This document shows positions 26,673 through 36,206 of a stretch of 64,000 nt of DNA, piece after piece (position 1 is the stretch's first letter; the number at the start of each line of letters is the position of its first letter). Below the pieces are notes generated by a model, which ran no database searches, was not told the DNA's origin, and saw only the letters and a program-made list of their open reading frames with translations. Origin of the DNA: Hyphomonadaceae bacterium BL14 (GTDB lineage: Bacteria > Pseudomonadota > Alphaproteobacteria > Caulobacterales > Maricaulaceae). The DNA is taken from positions 1,784,659 through 1,848,658 of the forward strand of contig CP091242.1 of assembly GCA_027627705.1 (NCBI GenBank). Direction: 5' to 3'. The position numbers and the translations under genes were made by a program.

Positions 26673-27731
26673 CTAGCGCGTCTCGCCGTTCAGGGAGAAG
26701 CGGTAGGCGTGACGCGCCAGCGGCTCGGCGACGCCCGTCTGGTAGGTGTCCACCCAAACCTCGCCGTCATTCGTGACGGTGAACACGCGGAACATCGGCG
26801 TGTGATTGGTCTCGTCTGGGATTTTGGTGCGCTCCAGCCCGGGGATGTGGAAATAGTGCACGCCCTCGATCTCCAGCGAGTGCCGCACCCGGTCCATGTC
26901 CATGTGCAGATCGCCGGAAATCACCGCGGCCAGATTGGGCTCGGCGACGATCTCGAGGAAGCGCGGATTCTCCACGCCCTTGTCGGCGTTCTCGGCATAC
27001 ACGCCCACCTGCGCGCCATGCACCACCAGGAAGACCGGGCGGGGCGCGGCGGCGCGCACCTGTTCCAGGATCCAGTCAATGCTCTCGTCGTTGAACTGGC
27101 GGCTGAAATCGGGCGAGGCCATCACGAAGGTCACCGGCCCGCGCTCCAGCGTGTAGCTGGCCTCGGTCACTTCAGGGTTCCACTGGCCGGCGAACTCCAG
27201 GAAGCGTTCGACCGTGTCCCCATGCTCCTCATTGCCCATGATCGGATAGAAGGGCGAGGTCAGTGATTGCAGGGCGGGCGTGACGTTCTCGTACTGGATC
27301 TCCGTGCCCTTGTGGGCGAGATCACCGACGCCGAGCACGAAATCGATCCGGCCCGCTTGCGCCAGCGCGTTCACGTCCAGCACCGCCGCTTCCACGCCGG
27401 GGAACAGCGCGCACGGCTTGGGCTCGGCGTCGCCCAGAACCGCAAAGCGCACTGCGATCTCATCCTCAGCGACCGTGGCGCCGCTCGGGCCGGCAGGATC
27501 TGCCACAGGGGCCTCTGCGCTGGCAGGCGCGTCGTCCATGGCCGGCGCCGTTTCGGCAGGGGCCGGATCGCCAGCCGGCATGTCGCCGTTCGAAGCTGCA
27601 TCCTGAGTGGCGGGGGGCGCGTCCGGAGCGTCCGCCGGCGGCGCGGCGTCCGGCGAGCAGGCGGCCAGGAACCCGGCTGCGGCCAGCGCGCAGACGGCGC
27701 GAATCCAGGGCATGGAGAGTGTGCGAATCAT
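26673..27731 (-). CDS. Calcineurin-like metallophosphoesterase lipoprotein
   Basis: 352 residues from the ATG at 27731. Lipobox LAAC at 22-25 (Cys25), then a 70-residue Ala/Pro-rich spacer. The catalytic part (from about residue 100) carries metal-site motifs: FAVLGDAEPK, FVLGVGDLAHKG, MGNEEHG, VHGAQVG and SGDLHMD. The order D-H, GD, GNxxH/E-like, H and GDxH matches the superfamily, though the first motif reads D-A-E rather than D-x-H, so one metal ligand may be altered. It follows the glycerophosphodiesterase gene on the same strand and is closed by a terminator. Confidence 0.8.
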   Translation of the reverse strand: MIRTLSMPWIRAVCALAAAGFLAACSPDAAPPADAPDAPPATQDAASNGDMPAGDPAPAETAPAMDDAPASAEAPVADPAGPSGATVAEDEIAVRFAVLGDAEPKPCALFPGVEAAVLDVNALAQAGRIDFVLGVGDLAHKGTEIQYENVTPALQSLTSPFYPIMGNEEHGDTVERFLEFAGQWNPEVTEASYTLERGPVTFVMASPDFSRQFNDESIDWILEQVRAAAPRPVFLVVHGAQVGVYAENADKGVENPRFLEIVAEPNLAAVISGDLHMDMDRVRHSLEIEGVHYFHIPGLERTKIPDETNHTPMFRVFTVTNDGEVWVDTYQTGVAEPLARHAYRFSLNGETR

Positions 27732-27900
27732 GGCGTCGGCTTTCTGTCGTGAGCGTGATGGAGGCCTGCGGGATACCCCATCGGCGCGAAAAACTGAAGC
27801 GCGCCGAGGCCGCATTCGCGCGCTGACCGGCGAGATTTCGGGCAAGCGCTTGAATGCGCAACGACGTTTTTTTCCCGTGGGCGATACCGCCGCCCGTCGC

Positions 27901-28893
27901 TTATCCCGCCGTACAGGCCCGGAACGCGGCCAGCGTGTCCTGGCGTTCACTGAGCGCCTCATAGGCGGTCCAGTGGATGTCGGTGGCAATGACCACCACG
28001 CCGCCATCGGCGATGTCGCGATAGATGGAGACATCCCCGCTCTCGCGCACATCAGCATCGATATACCAGAGCGCGCCGAACGCGACCGGGATGTCCGCCG
28101 CATGCAGCATGTCCCAGATGTCAGGCACGGGTGCACGGTGCACCCCGGTCCAGGCCATCAGACGCTCCGGCGCCACTCCGGCAGCCATCAGCGTATCGAG
28201 ACGGTCCTGATCCTGGACCTCCACCGAAATCGCCACGCGCGGGTCCACGCCTGCGGCGCGGATAGCCTCTTCGGCGGAATAAACAATCACGGCGGCGTAG
28301 CCGATGGCGTCAGCCTCCACCACGGCGGCGGCCACCTCTTCGACAGGCACGCTGGACTTCACATCCAGCTGGACGAAAGCCCGTCCGCGCGCCCAGTCCA
28401 GCACTTCCTCCAGGGCAGGAATGGCGAAGTCCGTCACTGCCCCGTCCTGGTCGACCAGGCGCACATCGGCCAGATCAGCGAAATCCATCTCGCTGACCGC
28501 GCCGGCGCCGTTCGTGGTGCGCTCCAGCGTGTCATCATGCAGGGCGATGATCACCCCGTCCGCTGTGCGCCTGACATCGATCTCCAGAATCATCGGTCCG
28601 CGCGACAGGGTGTAGGCCGCGGTTTCGATCGCGTTCTCCGGATAGCCTGGACCCCAGCCGCCGCGATGGGCGCTGATCAGCGCCGCGCCCTGACTATGCA
28701 GGCAGCGCAGCACGTCCGGGATGATCTGACCGTCCGGCGTCACAGCCGGGATGAGCGGTTCAGGCAAGGCCGCACGGGCGGGCTGCGCCGTCGCGGGCGG
28801 GGCGGGCGCCATGCCCGGCGCGCCTTCGGGCGCCGAGCAGGCCGCGAGCCAGAGGCAGGAGAAGGCGGCGGACGCCTGTAGGATCGTCTTCAT
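27901..28893 (-). CDS. Glycerophosphodiester phosphodiesterase lipoprotein
   Basis: 330 residues. Lipobox LAAC at 16-19, then a spacer. The GDPD domain has the catalytic H76-R77-G-G with E87N, metal ligands E104 and D106, and H119-D-D-T-L-E-R-T-T. It would hydrolyse glycerophosphodiesters to glycerol 3-phosphate plus alcohol, and being lipidated and exported it can act on substrates in the periplasm. Placed between a TonB receptor (45 nt upstream) and the metallophosphoesterase (169 nt downstream) on one strand. Together these suggest recovery of phosphate or glycerophosphate. Confidence 0.93.
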   Translation of the reverse strand: MKTILQASAAFSCLWLAACSAPEGAPGMAPAPPATAQPARAALPEPLIPAVTPDGQIIPDVLRCLHSQGAALISAHRGGWGPGYPENAIETAAYTLSRGPMILEIDVRRTADGVIIALHDDTLERTTNGAGAVSEMDFADLADVRLVDQDGAVTDFAIPALEEVLDWARGRAFVQLDVKSSVPVEEVAAAVVEADAIGYAAVIVYSAEEAIRAAGVDPRVAISVEVQDQDRLDTLMAAGVAPERLMAWTGVHRAPVPDIWDMLHAADIPVAFGALWYIDADVRESGDVSIYRDIADGGVVVIATDIHWTAYEALSERQDTLAAFRACTAG

Positions 28894-28938
28894 CGGATCA
28901 TCCTGTCCATGGCTGTGGGTCTGCAGTCGGTCAGAACT

Positions 28939-30960
28939 CTAGAACCGCACTGAAATGCGCACATCAAACGTGCGCCCATAGGTCCCGTCGCCCAGCTTGT
29001 ACTCATACTCGGTGTCGAGAATATTCTTCACCGCGCCCTGCAGGGTGACGGCGTCATTGAGCTGGTAGCGCACCGACGCGTTGAACAGCTCAAACCCCGG
29101 CATCTCGAAGGTGGAGGGGAAATCTGACAGGAAATCGCTGCGCGCATAACCATCAAAGGTCAGGTTCAGGCGTTCGGTGGCGCGGGCGGTGAAGGCGAAG
29201 CTGAACTCGTGCTCAGGCCGGCCGAACAGCTGCACGCCGGTGGCGGCGATCACGGAACGGGCATTGGTGTAGGCCAGGGTCAGATCGAGCCAGTCGGTCA
29301 GTTGGGCGCCGGCCTCGACCTCGATCCCGTCCATCTCCACCACGCTGGCGATGTTCTGCGGGCTGCTGACGCCGAGCGCCGGATTGAACACCGAGAAAAT
29401 GCCATTGTCAGCTTCGCCGATATAACCGGTGACCGAAAGGGAGTAGCCCCCGCCCGGCGAGATGAGGTCGATGCCCGCGTCCACCATCCAGGTCTCTTCC
29501 GGCAGCAGATCGGGATTGCCCTGGAAGGTCGCCGACTGACCCAGCAGCTGGCGCAGGCTCGGCGCCTCGCGGCCCGTGCCATAGGAGGCGCGCAGCCGCA
29601 CGCTTGCCTCGCCGGTCAGGCTCTGGGGCACGCCCCACGACACCGCCGCACGGCCGGTGCGCACGCCGCCGAACAACTCGTTCTCGTCATGGCGCCCGGA
29701 CAGGGAAAGGAACAAATCTTCGGCGATCTGCCAGTTGAAATTGGCGTAGACGCCCAGATTATCGACACTCTCGTCGATCGCCGCGAACGGCGCGCCGCGC
29801 AGGCTGCGGAACTGGGCGCTGTCGCTTGTGTGGTTCACGCCCGCCAGGAAGAACGACTCCGATCCCAGATACGGGCCGGCGCCATCAAATTGCCAGGTGG
29901 CGAAGTACTGGATCTCGCGCCGCTCGCCCACGCTGTCGGACGCGCTGGCGGGCGCCTCGCTCAGGCTGTCCAGGCGGGTGTAGGCGATCTGGCCGTCATG
30001 GATGAGCCGCCCGCCGAGCGAGTCAGCGGTAAAGCCCGCATTCACGATCAGCTGATCGCTGTCGATATAGCCCTCTGAATCCTGAAACAGGAAGTTGGGC
30101 AGCACAGGATCGCCGAACAGGAAAGCGTTGTCGGTCTCATTCACCGCCTGCGCGAACCGCACGCCGCTGCGCAGCTCCAGGCCCTCGCGCGGGCGATAGT
30201 CGAGATTGAACGAGGCCGTCGTATTGCGATAGCCGTCATCCTCCACATTGCCCGGCGCGCGGCTGGCGATGGAGATGCCGTCGGTTTCGATGAAGGAGAC
30301 TGAGGCGGCGTAGCCGAAATCGCCAATCTCGCCCTGCGAGCCGATGCCGGCCTGGACCGTGTTGTGCGTGCCATACCCGCCCATCAGGCGGAAGTCCGGC
30401 TCGCCGCGCCCGCGCTTAGTGGTAATGGAGATCACGCCGGCCACCGCCTCGGCGCCGTAGAGGCCCGATTGCGGACCGCGCAGCACTTCAACCCGCTCGA
30501 TCATGTCCAGCATGACGTGGGAAATGCCGAACTGGTTGGAGAACTCGGACGGATTATTCATCCGCACGCCATCCACCAGGATCAGGGTGTGCTTGGTGGT
30601 GAAGCCGCGCATGCGCACCTGGGTGTTCTGACCGAACCCGCCCGAGCGCGTGACCGCCACGCCCGGCAGGCGCTGCAGCACGTCGTCCAGCACCCGCAAA
30701 TCCTGCAACTCGATATCCTCGGCGGTGAACAGGCTGGCAGCGGACCCCACCTGATCTAGGCTCTGGGGCACCCGGCTGTAGACCGTGATGGTGTCGGCGC
30801 CGGGCGTCTGGCGCACGGTCCGGGTGTCCGTCTCCTCGCCGGCAGCCGCCTGGACGACGGCCTCGAGGGTGCCGTCGGAGGTGGCGAAAGCCCCCGGGGT
30901 CAGCGCGCTCACAGCGATGAGGCAGCTGGCGAAACGAATGGCGGTCTTGAAACGGGTCAT
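28939..30960 (-). CDS. TonB-dependent receptor (BtuB-like, small class)
   Basis: 673 residues from the ATG at 30960, with AGGAGG upstream; the longer frame upstream lacks a ribosome site. Signal peptide about 1-29 (ends AFA), TonB-box-like DTITVYSR, then a plug with LPGVAVTRSGGFGQNTQVRMRGF, IERVEVLRGPQSGLYG and AGVISITTKRG, then a barrel ending VRISVRF with terminal Phe. This short layout resembles receptors for siderophores, cobalamin or small metal chelates, but with the phosphodiesterase genes downstream it may import an organic phosphate or its metal partner. Divergent to an HTH regulator. Confidence 0.9.
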   Translation of the reverse strand: MTRFKTAIRFASCLIAVSALTPGAFATSDGTLEAVVQAAAGEETDTRTVRQTPGADTITVYSRVPQSLDQVGSAASLFTAEDIELQDLRVLDDVLQRLPGVAVTRSGGFGQNTQVRMRGFTTKHTLILVDGVRMNNPSEFSNQFGISHVMLDMIERVEVLRGPQSGLYGAEAVAGVISITTKRGRGEPDFRLMGGYGTHNTVQAGIGSQGEIGDFGYAASVSFIETDGISIASRAPGNVEDDGYRNTTASFNLDYRPREGLELRSGVRFAQAVNETDNAFLFGDPVLPNFLFQDSEGYIDSDQLIVNAGFTADSLGGRLIHDGQIAYTRLDSLSEAPASASDSVGERREIQYFATWQFDGAGPYLGSESFFLAGVNHTSDSAQFRSLRGAPFAAIDESVDNLGVYANFNWQIAEDLFLSLSGRHDENELFGGVRTGRAAVSWGVPQSLTGEASVRLRASYGTGREAPSLRQLLGQSATFQGNPDLLPEETWMVDAGIDLISPGGGYSLSVTGYIGEADNGIFSVFNPALGVSSPQNIASVVEMDGIEVEAGAQLTDWLDLTLAYTNARSVIAATGVQLFGRPEHEFSFAFTARATERLNLTFDGYARSDFLSDFPSTFEMPGFELFNASVRYQLNDAVTLQGAVKNILDTEYEYKLGDGTYGRTFDVRISVRF

Positions 30961-31170
30961 GGGTCCCCTCCTGGGCCGAATGGCGGGATCGGTTTGCATC
31001 ATTGTTGTGACAGGCGCGCCAAGGCGCTGAAAACTTTCCGTAACGCAAGCGCCTATAACCGCCTGCGCGCCTGCGATACGTTCAGGGGCGGGACCGGCGA
31101 GACTGCGCCGAGCGTCACACAACTGTCACACGACAGGCAGACAATGGGGCCAGCGAGCAAGGAGGCCTCC

Positions 31171-31791
31171 ATGATCGAGGGGGAAAGCTACTGGCCGCGT
31201 CTGATCAAGAGCGTGCGTTCGCGCGAGAACCTGACCCAGACCGCACTGGCGGCCTGGCTGGGCGTGGATCAGACGACGGTGTCGCGATGGGAACGCGGCC
31301 AAGACGCGCCCGCTTTCAGGCTGCGCCAGCGCATCCGTGACCTCTACCGCCAGCGCGCGGCGGGCAAACAGGACCTGGTGGCGCGCGCCCGGGTGCGCAA
31401 TGCGCTCTGGCCGGCGTCGCTGGTGGGGCCAGGTGCCGTGTTCATCGAGTTCAACGCCCGCGCCCTGAGCGAGATCGGCGTGGAGGCCAGCGACCTGCGC
31501 GGACGCAGCATTTACGGCCTGTTCGGGCCGGATGTGGATTGCGTCACCGAGCGTTGGGAAAGCACCGGCATATTCCAGGGCGAGCTGGCCATGACCGTGT
31601 CGCTCAACCGCATCGAGGGCCCCACCCGGACGGCCTATATCAAGACGCTCGACACGCCGCATTTCACTTGGGACGGCGATATCTGGTGCCTGTGCGAGAT
31701 CCAGCGCATCAGCGAGACCGAGCACGCCCGGCTGATGGCGGAGTTTGGCGGCTCCAATTTCGCCCTGCCCTTCGACGCCTTGCATCCCTGA
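31171..31791 (+). CDS. XRE-type HTH regulator with C-terminal PAS-like sensor domain
   Basis: 206 residues from the ATG at 31171 (AGGAGG 6 nt upstream; the longer frame from 30994 was rejected). Residues about 12-62 form an HTH: LIKSVRSRENLTQTALAAWLGVDQTTVSRWERG. Residues about 85-190 look like a PAS fold: VFIEFNARALSEIGVEASDLRGRSIYGLF, then TGIFQGEL and WCLCEIQRISETE. It probably senses a small molecule and controls the divergent TonB receptor at 30960. Single-protein HTH-PAS regulators of this size are uncommon, so the ligand is an open question. Confidence 0.7.
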   Translation: MIEGESYWPRLIKSVRSRENLTQTALAAWLGVDQTTVSRWERGQDAPAFRLRQRIRDLYRQRAAGKQDLVARARVRNALWPASLVGPGAVFIEFNARALSEIGVEASDLRGRSIYGLFGPDVDCVTERWESTGIFQGELAMTVSLNRIEGPTRTAYIKTLDTPHFTWDGDIWCLCEIQRISETEHARLMAEFGGSNFALPFDALHP

Positions 31792-31835
31792 GCGCGGCCG
31801 CTCCGGAACGTTCGGTCCCGCGAACGCACCGGCTC

Positions 31836-33242
31836 TCAGGGCGCGTCGGGCGTGTCCTGCTCAGGGGCCGGCACATCAGCCTCTGGTGCGCTCTCCATAG
31901 GCTCCCGCGCGCGGCGCGCCGCCACGGCGGCCCTTGCGAAATCAACCACGCCGTCGGACTGGCCGTTGGTGGCCCCCAGGCGCACCACCACCAGGCCTTC
32001 AGACGGGATGATGAAGGCGTACTGGCCCTGAAACCCGTTCATGATGAAGGTCCCGTCGGGCAAGCCGGTTCGGTACATCCAGAAGCCCGATCCGTACAGC
32101 CCGTCCGACCCCGGCGTCGGCTCGGACACATAGGCCGTCCAATGGGCGGGGATGATCTGTGTGCCGTCCGGCGCGCGCCCGTCATCGAGATAGAGCTGGC
32201 CCAGCCGCGCCCAGTCGCGGGCGCTGGCATACATGTAGCTCGACCATTTCTGGGTTCCCGATTCGTCCGCCTCGAGGATGGCCGTGTTCATCGACAGCGG
32301 CTCGAACAGCCAGGCGCGGACGGTTTCGATCACCCCCGCCGGCGTATCACCCAGATACGGCTCCAGCGCAGAGCCCGCGAGGATCGTATTGCCCGACTGA
32401 TAGTCCCAGCGCTCGCCCGGCGCGGCGATCTGTTCGCGCGTGGCGGCGAACATCGCCATGTCGCTTTGGGTGAACAGCATTTCGGACGTCGGGTCCGTGC
32501 CGTCATTGCCTTCATACCCGGCCAGCCCGCCGGTCATGCGCAACAGTTGATCCACAGTGATGTCCGACCGCCCGGCGGCGGCCAGCGCCGGAACCTGACC
32601 GGGCGCGTGAATATCGATCAGGCCGCGCTGGACCAGCACGCCGGCCATGGTGGCCGCCAGCGATTTGGTCATCGACCAGCCATGCAGCGCCGTCTCGTGG
32701 GTGACGCCGTTCGCATAGCGCTCGGCGACAATGGCGCCATCATGCATCACCAGGGCCGCCAGCGTGTTGCGGCCATCCTCGGTGAACACCGCGTCCAGGG
32801 CGGCGTCGAGCGCGGCGGCGTCAAACTGCGCATCGCGATGGGCGGCGTCGATCTGCGCCGAATCAGCGGGACGGGCCGGCACGGAGAGAGCGGCGTCAAA
32901 CGCGCCCGATCCATGCACCAGCGTGCAGCCCAGGCCCTCGCGGTATACCGCGCGCTGGCGCCAGGCGAGGCCGAGCACGCTGGCCTGCGCCTCGCGGGCG
33001 GTCTCGTCCACCGACACGCTGACCAGCGGCAAGGCAGGGCCCAGCAGCGGATCGGTGTACAGCGCCTGCGCCCGCTCCGGCTCAAGGCCGGACACGAAGA
33101 CGAGGGAACATACCTGTTTGGCGGTGATGCCTGTCCCGCTGGGCAGATAAATCCGTCCGATCGTTGATGTGTTCAAATAAATCGCGCCCGCGCCGATCGC
33201 TACGGCCACGATTCCGGCCGCCCCCAACAGAAGCTTTTTCAT
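31836..33242 (-). CDS. Beta-lactamase-family serine hydrolase, membrane-anchored
   Basis: 468 residues from the ATG at 33242. The N-terminal hydrophobic segment (about 3-23) is a signal anchor or peptide. The catalytic S190-x-x-K193 is in SMTKS (residues 190-194), followed by the Tyr motif in WDYQSGNT. Later SGFWMYRTGL and GFQGQYAFI are as in class C-like esterases and penicillin-binding protein relatives. Members are esterases, peptidases or lipases of the serine-beta-lactamase fold; substrate unknown. It faces the HTH-PAS gene convergently. Confidence 0.85.
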   Translation of the reverse strand: MKKLLLGAAGIVAVAIGAGAIYLNTSTIGRIYLPSGTGITAKQVCSLVFVSGLEPERAQALYTDPLLGPALPLVSVSVDETAREAQASVLGLAWRQRAVYREGLGCTLVHGSGAFDAALSVPARPADSAQIDAAHRDAQFDAAALDAALDAVFTEDGRNTLAALVMHDGAIVAERYANGVTHETALHGWSMTKSLAATMAGVLVQRGLIDIHAPGQVPALAAAGRSDITVDQLLRMTGGLAGYEGNDGTDPTSEMLFTQSDMAMFAATREQIAAPGERWDYQSGNTILAGSALEPYLGDTPAGVIETVRAWLFEPLSMNTAILEADESGTQKWSSYMYASARDWARLGQLYLDDGRAPDGTQIIPAHWTAYVSEPTPGSDGLYGSGFWMYRTGLPDGTFIMNGFQGQYAFIIPSEGLVVVRLGATNGQSDGVVDFARAAVAARRAREPMESAPEADVPAPEQDTPDAP

Positions 33243-33393
33243 GATGCCCGCCCTTTTGAACACCGGACCATCGCGGCCCGGGGCAGAATGGTCAAGCGGG
33301 CCCGTTGCGCGCGGGCGCGACCGGCTCGTCAATGGCAGCCGAATTGGAGAAACTTCGCCATGCGCCGGTGTCAGACGAAAAAAATTGTGCGAG

Positions 33394-33411
33394 TGTCCAA
33401 TTTGCTAGACA
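33394..33411. promoter_or_regulatory. PpsR/CrtJ operator (TGT-N12-ACA) upstream of bchI
   Basis: Perfect TGT-N12-ACA palindrome (TGTCC...AGACA, extended GTGTC-N10-GACAC), 30 nt before the bchI ATG. This spacing and symmetry are those of the photosynthesis gene repressor PpsR/CrtJ. Two more copies lie before crtE/crtD and bchC. PpsR itself is not in this window. Confidence 0.8.
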
Positions 33412-33441
33412 CTTCAGATTCTGACGAACCGAGGCGCATCC

Positions 33442-34449
33442 ATGACCCTATCCTTTCCCTTCCCCGCGATCGTCGGGCAGGAGGAGATGAAGCAAGCTCT
33501 GCTGATCGCTTGTGTCGAACCCAGAGTGGGCGGTGTCTTGATCTTCGGCGACCGCGGCACGGCCAAATCGACCGCTGTACGCGCGCTGGCCGGTCTGCTG
33601 CCCGAGATCGAGACCTATGAGCACTGCCCCTATAACAGCGCGCCGGGCTCTGATCCCATTGGCGGCGACGCAAAATCGCGCGGCGCGGTGGTACGCAAAC
33701 CCACCCCCGTGGTCGATCTGCCGCTGGGCGTGACCGAGGACCGGGTGGTGGGCGCGCTGGATATCGAAAAGGCGCTGCGCAAGGGCGAGAAGGCCTTCGA
33801 GCCCGGCTTGCTGGCACGGGCCAATCGCGGATTTCTGTATATCGACGAGGTCAATCTTTTGGAGGACCATATCGTCGATCTGTTGCTGGACGTAGCGGCC
33901 ACGGGCGAAAATGTCGTCGAGCGCGACGGGCTGAGCGTGCGCCATCCGGCCAAATTCGTTCTGGTGGGCAGCGGCAATCCGGAAGAAGGCGAGCTGCGCC
34001 CGCAATTGCTCGACCGGTTCGGCCTGTCGGTGGAAGTCGCCACACCGCGCGATATCGAACACCGCATCGAGGTGGTGCGCCGCCGCGACGCCTTCGAGCG
34101 CGACCCGCAGACATTCTGTGAAACCTGGGCCGAGGCCGGCGCAGAGCTGAGAGAGCGCATCTCTGCGGCTCAGAAGCGCGTGGCCAAAATCGAAACCACT
34201 GACGCGGTGCTGCGGCGCGCCTCGGAAATCTGTATGGCGCTGGGCGCTGACGGCCTGCGCGGAGAGCTCACCCTGATCCGGGCTGCGCGCGCACAAGCCG
34301 CGCTGGAGGGGTCGGACGAGATATCCCTGGAGCATCTGCGCGCCGTGGCGCCCGCCGCCCTGCGCCACCGCCTGCGCCGCGATCCGCTGGACGAGGCCGG
34401 CTCGTCCGCCCGTATCGAACGCGGGCTCGCCGAGGCGTTTGCGGCGTGA
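33442..34449 (+). CDS. bchI: Magnesium chelatase subunit I, BchI
   Basis: 335 residues. AAA+ ATPase of the magnesium chelatase that inserts Mg into protoporphyrin IX, the first committed step of bacteriochlorophyll synthesis. Walker A GDRGTAKST at 36-44; Walker B region FLYIDEVNLL at 131-140; sensor region LVGSGNPEEG. The length fits the bacterial subunit. Forms a six-membered ring with BchD. It opens a plus-strand bchI-bchD-bchO-DUF3422 block in which each pair overlaps by a few nucleotides. A PpsR operator precedes it. Confidence 0.97.
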   Translation: MTLSFPFPAIVGQEEMKQALLIACVEPRVGGVLIFGDRGTAKSTAVRALAGLLPEIETYEHCPYNSAPGSDPIGGDAKSRGAVVRKPTPVVDLPLGVTEDRVVGALDIEKALRKGEKAFEPGLLARANRGFLYIDEVNLLEDHIVDLLLDVAATGENVVERDGLSVRHPAKFVLVGSGNPEEGELRPQLLDRFGLSVEVATPRDIEHRIEVVRRRDAFERDPQTFCETWAEAGAELRERISAAQKRVAKIETTDAVLRRASEICMALGADGLRGELTLIRAARAQAALEGSDEISLEHLRAVAPAALRHRLRRDPLDEAGSSARIERGLAEAFAA

Positions 34450-36206
34450 GCGAGACCACCCATATGCGCGACAGCTGGGGCGAAGCGCGCCTGGCCGCCG
34501 CGCTGCTGGCGGTGGATCCCGGTCTCGGCGGCGCGGTGCTCAAAGCCCGCGCCGGCCCTGCGCGCGACGCCTGGCTTGAGACTTTGCGCGATCTGGTCAA
34601 TGAGGCCGCGCCCTGGCGGCGCATCCCGGCAGGTGTGGGCGATGAGGCGCTGCTGGGCGGCGTCGATCTCGCCGCGACGCTGAAAACGGGACACGCGGTG
34701 CAGCGCGCGGGTCTGCTTGATGAAATCCGCGACGGCGTCGGTGTGCTGGCCATGGCCGAGCGCGCCGAGACCGGACTGGCGGCCCGCCTGGCCCTGGCGC
34801 TCGACAGTGCGCCTGCGCCCATGCTCATCGCGCTGGATGAAAGCGCCGACCCGGATGAAGGCGCACCCGGCGCGCTCATTGAACGCCTCGCCTTCCACCT
34901 CGATCTGTCGAGCGTGTCCTTAAGCGATCTCAACACCGCCCCGCCTGGCCATGACCGCGAAGCCATCGCCATGGCGCGGGTGCGCCTGCCCCATGTGGAG
35001 AACGCCGGCGCGGCGCGCGCCCTGACCCAGACTGCGGCGGCGCTGGGCATCAATTCCCTGCGCCCGCCCTTGCTGGCCCTGCGCGCCGCGCGCGCGGCCG
35101 CAGCGCTGGAGGGGCTGGACGAGATTGGCGAGGATCAGGCGGCGCTGGCGGCCCGGCTGGTGCTGGGACCGCGCGCGCTTCACTTGCCCCACGAAGACCG
35201 GCCGGACGACGACCAGACCGAGGACCAGGAGCCCGATGCACCGCCCCCGGATGATGAGGCACACAACGACAACAGCGAGCCGGACGATCAACCCGAGGAC
35301 CAGCCCGATGACGCCCACACCCCGGACGAATTGACCGAAATCACCACCGAGGCGGCCAAGGCTGCCATTCCCGCCGGCCTGCTGGCGCGGCTCGAAGCCG
35401 GTGTGTCGAACAGCCGGGCGAGCAGTGCCGGTCAGTCCGGTGCCACGCGCAAGAGCGGCCAGCGCGGACGTCCGGCTGGCACGCGCCGGGGCGATCCGGG
35501 CGAGGGCCGCAAGCTGGATGTCCTGGCGACCTTGCGCGCCGCAGCCCCCTGGGGCCGCGTGCGCCGGCGTGGCTGGGACCGGCTGAAATCCGGCCCGGCG
35601 CTGGAGGTCCGCCGCGAGGACTTCCGCATCAAGCATTTCAAGCAGAAGGCCGAGACGCTGACGATTTTCGTCGTCGATGCCTCCGGTTCTCTGGCGCTCA
35701 ACCGCCTGTCCGAAGCCAAGGGCGCGGTGGAGCTGATGCTGGCTGAGTCCTACGTGCGGCGTGATCAGGTGGCGCTGATCGCCTTTCGTGGCAGCACGGC
35801 CGAAACACTGCTCCCGCCCACCCGCTCGCTCACTCGCGCCAAGAAATGCCTGTCCGCCCTGCCCGGCGGCGGCGGCACGCCGCTGGCCACCGCCATTGAG
35901 GCTGCTGAAGTCCTTGCCCACGCCGCCGCGCGGCAGGGACGCACCGTGACGCTGGTTTTCCTCACCGACGGGGCCGCCAATGTCACGCGCGCCGGAACCG
36001 GCGGACGGGATGTGGCCCAGGCTGAAGCGCATGATGCCGCACGGCGCCTGCGCGCGGCGGGTCATGCCGCCATCATCGTCGATGTATCGAAGCGGGGCGC
36101 GGAGACAGCCCGGTCCGTCGCCCAGAACATGGCCGCCCGCTACGTGCGCCTGCCCGCAGGCAATCCCGGCGCGCTCGCAGACCTTGCACGGACGGCAGCC
36201 GCATGA
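34446..36206 (+). CDS. bchD: Magnesium chelatase subunit D, BchD
   Basis: 586 residues, overlapping bchI by 4 nt. An N-terminal degenerate AAA+ domain is followed by an acidic, proline-rich linker (about 255-305: DDDQTEDQEPDAPPPDDEA) and a C-terminal VWA domain whose MIDAS motif D-x-S-x-S is at about 411-415 (VDASGSL) with LTDGAANV further on. BchD assembles with BchI and BchH (the latter outside the window). Length is in the family's usual range. Confidence 0.96.
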   Translation: MSETTHMRDSWGEARLAAALLAVDPGLGGAVLKARAGPARDAWLETLRDLVNEAAPWRRIPAGVGDEALLGGVDLAATLKTGHAVQRAGLLDEIRDGVGVLAMAERAETGLAARLALALDSAPAPMLIALDESADPDEGAPGALIERLAFHLDLSSVSLSDLNTAPPGHDREAIAMARVRLPHVENAGAARALTQTAAALGINSLRPPLLALRAARAAAALEGLDEIGEDQAALAARLVLGPRALHLPHEDRPDDDQTEDQEPDAPPPDDEAHNDNSEPDDQPEDQPDDAHTPDELTEITTEAAKAAIPAGLLARLEAGVSNSRASSAGQSGATRKSGQRGRPAGTRRGDPGEGRKLDVLATLRAAAPWGRVRRRGWDRLKSGPALEVRREDFRIKHFKQKAETLTIFVVDASGSLALNRLSEAKGAVELMLAESYVRRDQVALIAFRGSTAETLLPPTRSLTRAKKCLSALPGGGGTPLATAIEAAEVLAHAAARQGRTVTLVFLTDGAANVTRAGTGGRDVAQAEAHDAARRLRAAGHAAIIVDVSKRGAETARSVAQNMAARYVRLPAGNPGALADLARTAAA

